Shown here one piece after another: positions 5,802 through 9,400 of a stretch of 9,400 bases of DNA (positions are counted from its first letter, which is position 1; each line of letters begins with the position of its first letter). The notes beneath the pieces are model-generated. The model saw only the letters and a list, made by a program, of their open reading frames with translations. It was not told the DNA's origin and did no database searches. The stretch comes from an uncultured Pseudodesulfovibrio sp. Its GTDB lineage: Bacteria > Desulfobacterota > Desulfovibrionia > Desulfovibrionales > Desulfovibrionaceae. Location of the stretch: NCBI GenBank assembly GCA_947259235.1, contig CAMYLL010000077.1, positions 1 to 9,400 on the forward strand. The letters are read 5' to 3'. Both the position numbers and the translations under genes were made by a program.

Positions 5802-6866
5802 CTATTTCAGGCCCAGTTCCTTCTTGAGGTGCTGGAAGTCGATGTGGTCTGCCACCAGCTCCGCGCCCTGCTTGATCTTGATGGCGTCGCGCAGCTTGTG
5901 GCGGGAGAGGATGTCGTCCATTTTCTTGGCCACGGTGAAGGTGTCCTCGCGGACCATGATGATGGGCGTTTCAAGGACCTCGGAACGGGTCAGGATGATG
6001 TCGTTGGGGTAGAGGTTGCCGGTGAGGACCAGGCAGGGGCAGTCCCCCTCCAGGGCCACCAGCTGGACGTCCGAGCGGTCGCCGCCCACGATGATGGCGG
6101 AGTTTTTCTTCTTGCGGAAGTGGGTCATGAAGTTCTCCACCTGCATGGTGCCGATGAGGAAGGTCTCGACCACGCGCTCCGCCTTGTTGTGGGCGGAGAT
6201 GATCTTGCCGCCCAGGCGGTCGGCCAGGTCGCCCACCTTGATGGCGCCCATGAGCGGGTCGTGGGGGATGACGCCCAGGATCTTGATGCCCTTGCTCTCC
6301 AGGGCGGGGCCCAGGAGCTGGTTCACCTCATCCATGAAGTGGGGCGGGATGTCATTGAGGATGACGCCCGCGAGCTGGTCGCCGAGGTGTTCCTTCATGA
6401 CCATCAGGTAGTCGTACTTCAGCTCTTTCTGGAAGCGGTCGATGATGATCGCCTTGATGCCCAGCTCCTTGATGACCGAGATGGCGTCGGTGTTGCAGTA
6501 TTTGCCGGAGTACATTGAGCCGGAACCGGCCACCAGGGTGATGTCCCTGGACTCGGAAATATTCTTGTAGCCGTCGACGATCTTGTCGAGGAGTCCTTCC
6601 ATGTTGCCGGAGAACGCCTTGACCTTGAAATCCTGGGTGACGACCACCGGGGAGACCAGCTCGGGGTCCTCGTTGATGCCCAGCACGTCCTGGACAAAGG
6701 CCGCGTCCTCGTCGCCGAGCTTGCCGCCGATCTCCATTGGCATGGCGCCGACGGGCTTCATGTAGCCGACATTGAAGCCTTCCTTCTGAAGCCGCAGGCC
6801 CAGACCCATGACGATCATGTTCTTGCCTGAATATCCGGTAGTCGAACCAATGTAGAGACCAGCCAT
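5802..6866 (-). CDS. Phosphotransacetylase-family regulatory-type protein: BioD-like P-loop + DRTGG domain
   Basis: This 354-aa protein corresponds to the N-terminal, non-catalytic half of long Pta enzymes. Residues 1-200 are a dethiobiotin-synthetase-like P-loop domain opening with GSTTGYSGKN (7-16). KPVG near 37-40 and LVAGSGSM near 111-118 are further family-like segments. Residues 202-312 are a DRTGG domain, including VGGDRSDVQL (260-269) and LVLTGNLYPND. No C-terminal PTA_PTB catalytic domain follows, so it should not make acetyl phosphate itself. The Walker A motif ends GKN rather than GKS/T. The ATG at 6866 is chosen because GGAGG (6880-6876) lies 9 nt upstream; a longer frame from 6914 adds 16 non-homologous residues. 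It follows the ADP-forming CoA ligase gene by 77 nt and ends before a strong terminator, so the two form an operon. A sensory or regulatory role in acetyl-CoA/acetate balance is inferred from that context. Confidence 0.88.
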   Translation of the reverse strand: MAGLYIGSTTGYSGKNMIVMGLGLRLQKEGFNVGYMKPVGAMPMEIGGKLGDEDAAFVQDVLGINEDPELVSPVVVTQDFKVKAFSGNMEGLLDKIVDGYKNISESRDITLVAGSGSMYSGKYCNTDAISVIKELGIKAIIIDRFQKELKYDYLMVMKEHLGDQLAGVILNDIPPHFMDEVNQLLGPALESKGIKILGVIPHDPLMGAIKVGDLADRLGGKIISAHNKAERVVETFLIGTMQVENFMTHFRKKKNSAIIVGGDRSDVQLVALEGDCPCLVLTGNLYPNDIILTRSEVLETPIIMVREDTFTVAKKMDDILSRHKLRDAIKIKQGAELVADHIDFQHLKKELGLK

Positions 6867-6943
6867 GCCGTATTTCCTCCCGGGTTGAAAAACGAGCGCG
6901 CGGCTTCCGGCCAACGGCTCATCATGATGACTTTGCGAAATAA

Positions 6944-9073
6944 TCAGCCGATGGTCAAGCGCAGGTCCGAGACGAGCGCGCCGTCGGCGTTGACCAGGAC
7001 CGGGCTGAGCACGGCCTCCTGAATCCCTGGAAAGTCCGTCGCCATCTGCGACATGGACAATAAAATATCCTCTATGGCCGCCAGGTTGACGGGCTCCTCG
7101 CCGCGCGCCCCCCGAAGCAGGGGGAAGGAGCGGATCTCGCGCACGATGTCCTGGGCGTCCTGGAGTGTCAGGGGAGCCAGCCGGTAGCTGACGTCGCCGA
7201 GCATCTCCGAGAGCGGCCCGGCCAGACAGAAGGAGAGCAGCGGTCCGAACTGCGGGTCCTGGGTGAAGCGGACCTCCACCTCGCGTGCCTTGACGGGGCC
7301 CATGGTCTGGACCAGACAGCCCGCGAGATAGGCGTCAGGCCGCTTGCGCTGGGTGCGGCTGGTGATGTCGAGCCATGCGTCGCGCACCTCGCGCGGGGTG
7401 TGCAGGTCGATGGCCACGCCGCCCACGTCGCTGCGGTTCTGGATGTGCGGCGAGACGATCTTGAGGGCCACGGGGTAGCCCAGCTTCTTGGCGGCGCGCA
7501 CGGCCTGATCACTGGTGCGCACCAGCCGCGTCTCGGGAACGGGCAGCTCGTAGGCTGCGGCCACGCTCATGGCGTCGTCAAAGGGCAGTTCGTTCAGGCC
7601 GAGCTTGCGCGCCTTGGAGATGACGTATTTCGCCTTGCCCTTGTCGCGGCGGAAGCAGACCTCCACCGGGTATGGGCGGTTTTGCCAGCGATAGTGGGCG
7701 AACATGGAGGCGATGGCCCGGATGGCAGGCTCGGGATAGGCGTAGCAGGGGATGCCCGCAGCCAGGAGCATGTCGCGCCCGGGACCGATGCGCTCGTGGC
7801 CCATGAAGCAGGCGAAGATCGGCTTGTCGCAGTCCTTTGCCGCGTCGATGACGGCCTGGGCCGTGGCTTCTATCTCGGCCGAGGCCGTTGGCGTGAGCAA
7901 CACCAGGATGGCGTTGGTGATCTCGTCCTCGGCCACGCACTGGAGGGTGGCCCGGTAGCGCTCCGCCTTGGCGTCGCCTATGATGTCGATGGGGTTGTAT
8001 ATGGCGGCAAAGGGCGGCAGGACCTCGGTCAGGGCCTGCAGGGTCTTTTGCGACGGGCGCGAGAGGTTGAGGCCCGCCCCTTCGCAGGCGTCGGCCGCCA
8101 GGATGCCCGGGCCGCCGGAGTTGGTGATCACCGTGAGGTTGTTCCCGCGGGGCAGCGGCTGCTCGGCAAAGGCGCGGGCCAGGTCGAAGAGCGCCTCCAG
8201 GTCGTGGACCTCGATGATGCCCGCCTGCCGAAAGGCCGCGGTGGAAGCCACCAGGGACCCGGCCATGGACCCGGTGTGGCTCGATGTGGCGCGTGCGCCG
8301 GACGGGGTGGTTCCCGCCTTGATCATGATGACCGGTTTCTTCTCGGTCACGGCGCGGGCCTTGCGCAGAAATTTTTCGCCGTCGTCCACGCTCTCCAGGT
8401 AGCCGATGATGACCTTGGTCTGGGGATCGTCCCCCAGGGCCTCCAGGACGTCCGCTTCCGACAGGGCGGCCTTGTTGCCCAGGCTGACGAACTTGGAAAA
8501 GCCGAACCCCTCGCCGTCGGCCCAGTCGAGGATGGCGGAGCACAGCGCCCCGGACTGGGAGAAGAAGCCTATGGACCCTGCGGCCGGTCTGGCCTGGGCG
8601 ATGGTGGCGTTGAGCCCGCAGGCGGTGTTGATCAGCCCCAGGGAGTTGGGTCCGAGCAGGGTGATGTTCTTCCTGCGGGCCAGGTCGGCCATTTGCATTT
8701 CCAGCTCGAACCCGTCGCGGCCCGTCTCGCGGAATCCGGCGGTGATGACGCAGACGGCGCGCACGCGCGCCTTGGCCAGCTCTTCCATGGTGCGCAGGAC
8801 GTCCTTGCGCGGCAGCAGGATGACGGCCAGGTCCGGCGGGTGGGGCAGTTGGGAGATGGACTGGTAGACGCGCAGGCCGAGGATTTCACCACCCTCGGGA
8901 TTGACGGGAAACAATTTCCCCCTGTACCCTGCGCCCACGAGATTTGAGAGCACGATGTGACCGAGCTTGCCCGGCTTTCTCGATGCGCCGATAACGGCGA
9001 CGGAGTCGGGATCGAACAGGGGGCGAAGGTTTGCGTCTGATTGCATATACCACTGAGGGGGTTGAATGGACAC
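6944..9073 (-). CDS. ADP-forming acetate/acyl-CoA ligase, fused alpha-beta type
   Basis: This 709-aa cytoplasmic enzyme is of the NDP-forming acyl-CoA synthetase family, which interconverts acyl-CoA + ADP + Pi and acid + ATP + CoA. Domain order: CoA-binding Rossmann (about 15-145; [15 protein letters not shown]), succinyl-CoA-ligase-like domains (about 150-450), then ATP-grasp (about 485-705). The active-site His266 lies in SSHTGSMAG, with the conserved [13 protein letters not shown] block (NSGGPGI) further on. In the ATP-grasp domain the loop normally read SPDI-x-HKSDVGGV is [13 protein letters not shown], with Asn546 where a catalytic His is usual. No GNAT domain follows, unlike Pat-type lysine acetyltransferases. 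The start is a GTG at 9073; an in-frame ATG at 9046 has no ribosome-binding site. The gene is divergent from rnc and heads an operon with the DRTGG protein. The substrate could be acetate or another short or aryl acid. Confidence 0.92.
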   Translation of the reverse strand: MSIQPPQWYMQSDANLRPLFDPDSVAVIGASRKPGKLGHIVLSNLVGAGYRGKLFPVNPEGGEILGLRVYQSISQLPHPPDLAVILLPRKDVLRTMEELAKARVRAVCVITAGFRETGRDGFELEMQMADLARRKNITLLGPNSLGLINTACGLNATIAQARPAAGSIGFFSQSGALCSAILDWADGEGFGFSKFVSLGNKAALSEADVLEALGDDPQTKVIIGYLESVDDGEKFLRKARAVTEKKPVIMIKAGTTPSGARATSSHTGSMAGSLVASTAAFRQAGIIEVHDLEALFDLARAFAEQPLPRGNNLTVITNSGGPGILAADACEGAGLNLSRPSQKTLQALTEVLPPFAAIYNPIDIIGDAKAERYRATLQCVAEDEITNAILVLLTPTASAEIEATAQAVIDAAKDCDKPIFACFMGHERIGPGRDMLLAAGIPCYAYPEPAIRAIASMFAHYRWQNRPYPVEVCFRRDKGKAKYVISKARKLGLNELPFDDAMSVAAAYELPVPETRLVRTSDQAVRAAKKLGYPVALKIVSPHIQNRSDVGGVAIDLHTPREVRDAWLDITSRTQRKRPDAYLAGCLVQTMGPVKAREVEVRFTQDPQFGPLLSFCLAGPLSEMLGDVSYRLAPLTLQDAQDIVREIRSFPLLRGARGEEPVNLAAIEDILLSMSQMATDFPGIQEAVLSPVLVNADGALVSDLRLTIG

Positions 9074-9400
9074 CGGCGACCTGCAGCAATGTATTCACCA
9101 TAGGTTTGGGCAAGTCAAGCTTATGGAGACCGCGCTTACCCACAGCTCCTACGCCAACGAGCAGGAGGCTGAGGGCGACAATGAGCGGCTTGAGTTTCTC
9201 GGCGACGCCGTGCTTGAGCTGTGCATCTCCGAAGAGGGCTTCCGCCGTTTTCCCTGCGCCCCGGAAGGGCAGTTGACCCGGATACGGTCGCAGTTGGTCA
9301 AGGAGAAGAGCCTGGCGGCCATCGCGCGCAACCTTAACCTGCACGAGCATATCCTCCTTGGCAAGGGCGAAGAGCTCCAGGGCGGGCGCGACCGGGACGC
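9066..9400 (+). CDS. rnc: Ribonuclease III, N-terminal part, cut by window edge
   Basis: Ribonuclease III cleaves double-stranded RNA in rRNA and mRNA maturation. The 111 complete codons visible show the family N-terminus [10 protein letters not shown]...[14 protein letters not shown] (residues 6-32) and the signature [12 protein letters not shown] (39-50). Glu43 and Asp47 correspond to the catalytic metal ligands Glu41 and Asp45 of the E. coli enzyme. The window stops at the [14 protein letters not shown] segment, just before the second acidic motif and the C-terminal dsRNA-binding domain. The ATG at 9066 follows GAGGGGG (9055-9061) by 4 nt and gives a normal-length first helix; a later ATG at 9123 would cut into the conserved region. 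The first 8 nt overlap the GTG start of the divergent ligase gene. Confidence 0.95.
   Translation, partial: MDTGDLQQCIHHRFGQVKLMETALTHSSYANEQEAEGDNERLEFLGDAVLELCISEEGFRRFPCAPEGQLTRIRSQLVKEKSLAAIARNLNLHEHILLGKGEELQGGRDRD
9090..9118 (-). promoter_or_regulatory. Putative promoter of the acyl-CoA ligase operon, inside the rnc coding start
   Basis: On the minus strand TTGACT (9118-9113) is followed after exactly 17 nt by AATACA (9095-9090). The -35 box matches the consensus at 5/6 positions; the -10 is weak. Transcription would start near 9083, giving a leader of only about 10 nt before the GTG at 9073. The whole promoter lies within codons 9-18 of rnc. Confidence 0.4.

Noticed and set aside
4365..6518. 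A 717-codon plus-strand open frame antisense to the MATE and DRTGG genes
   Set aside because: Its composition is a GC-skew shadow of the minus-strand genes (Asp/Gly/Glu/His-rich with no recognisable domain), while the opposite strand encodes two clear protein families with ribosome-binding sites and a terminator.
6867..6914. N-terminal extension of the DRTGG protein from a start at 6914
   Set aside because: GGAGG lies inside that extension, 9 nt before the ATG at 6866, and the P-loop domain begins right after that ATG.
7400..8947. A 515-codon plus-strand open frame antisense to the CoA ligase
   Set aside because: It is a low-complexity Gly/Asp/Val/His shadow frame; the minus strand encodes the unambiguous ligase.
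1..9400. CRISPR arrays, tRNA or rRNA genes, phage genes, toxin-antitoxin or defence systems
   Set aside because: No regularly spaced repeats, cloverleaf sequences or recognisable proteins of these kinds were seen on either strand.

Overview
The window is GC-rich and gene-dense. It looks like the chromosome of a deltaproteobacterium of the Desulfovibrio/Pseudodesulfovibrio type. That placement is an inference from the gene set (a fused ADP-forming acyl-CoA ligase beside a stand-alone P-loop/DRTGG 'phosphotransacetylase family' protein, a DUF4911 protein, a thioredoxin-type ArsC-like protein) and from base composition. No 16S or other marker gene is present.

Layout. 1-636 (minus): the N-terminal 212 codons of a class I glutamine amidotransferase, running off the left edge. 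637-775: a divergent intergenic region with a credible promoter and a 14-bp palindrome for the amidotransferase. 776-2146 (plus): a Tat/lipoprotein-type M48 metalloprotease with a helical-repeat C-terminus, resembling BepA. 2147-3395: a 1.25-kb stretch with no intact gene. It holds a structured GC-rich sequence, a decayed IS1182/IS5-like transposase relic spread over three frames with recognisable ends, and the frameshifted 5' stub of an endonuclease IV (nfo) gene that breaks off at the IS end. 3396-3830 (plus): an intact ArsC-like arsenate reductase starting at GTG. 3827-3997: a roughly 70-bp element with imperfect terminal inverted repeats whose end contains the arsC stop codon, then a GC hairpin and a long pyrimidine tract.

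3998-9073 is a minus-strand block read right to left: ADP-forming acyl-CoA ligase (709 aa), a 354-aa BioD-like/DRTGG protein, a strong intrinsic terminator, a MATE efflux transporter, and a small DUF4911 protein. The ligase and DRTGG genes form one likely operon (77-nt gap). MATE and DUF4911 form a second (10-nt gap), whose leader contains the terminator of the first. 9066-9400 (plus) is the start of rnc (RNase III), which diverges head-to-head from the ligase gene with overlapping start regions.

Most of the window is ordinary core genome. The points worth a second look are: a detached Pta regulatory module paired with a CoA ligase that bypasses acetyl phosphate; an apparent His-to-Asn change in the ligase's ATP-grasp loop; and the scarred region 2144-3900, where small repeat-like elements abut two stop codons. 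I did not find evidence for a wholly new system.
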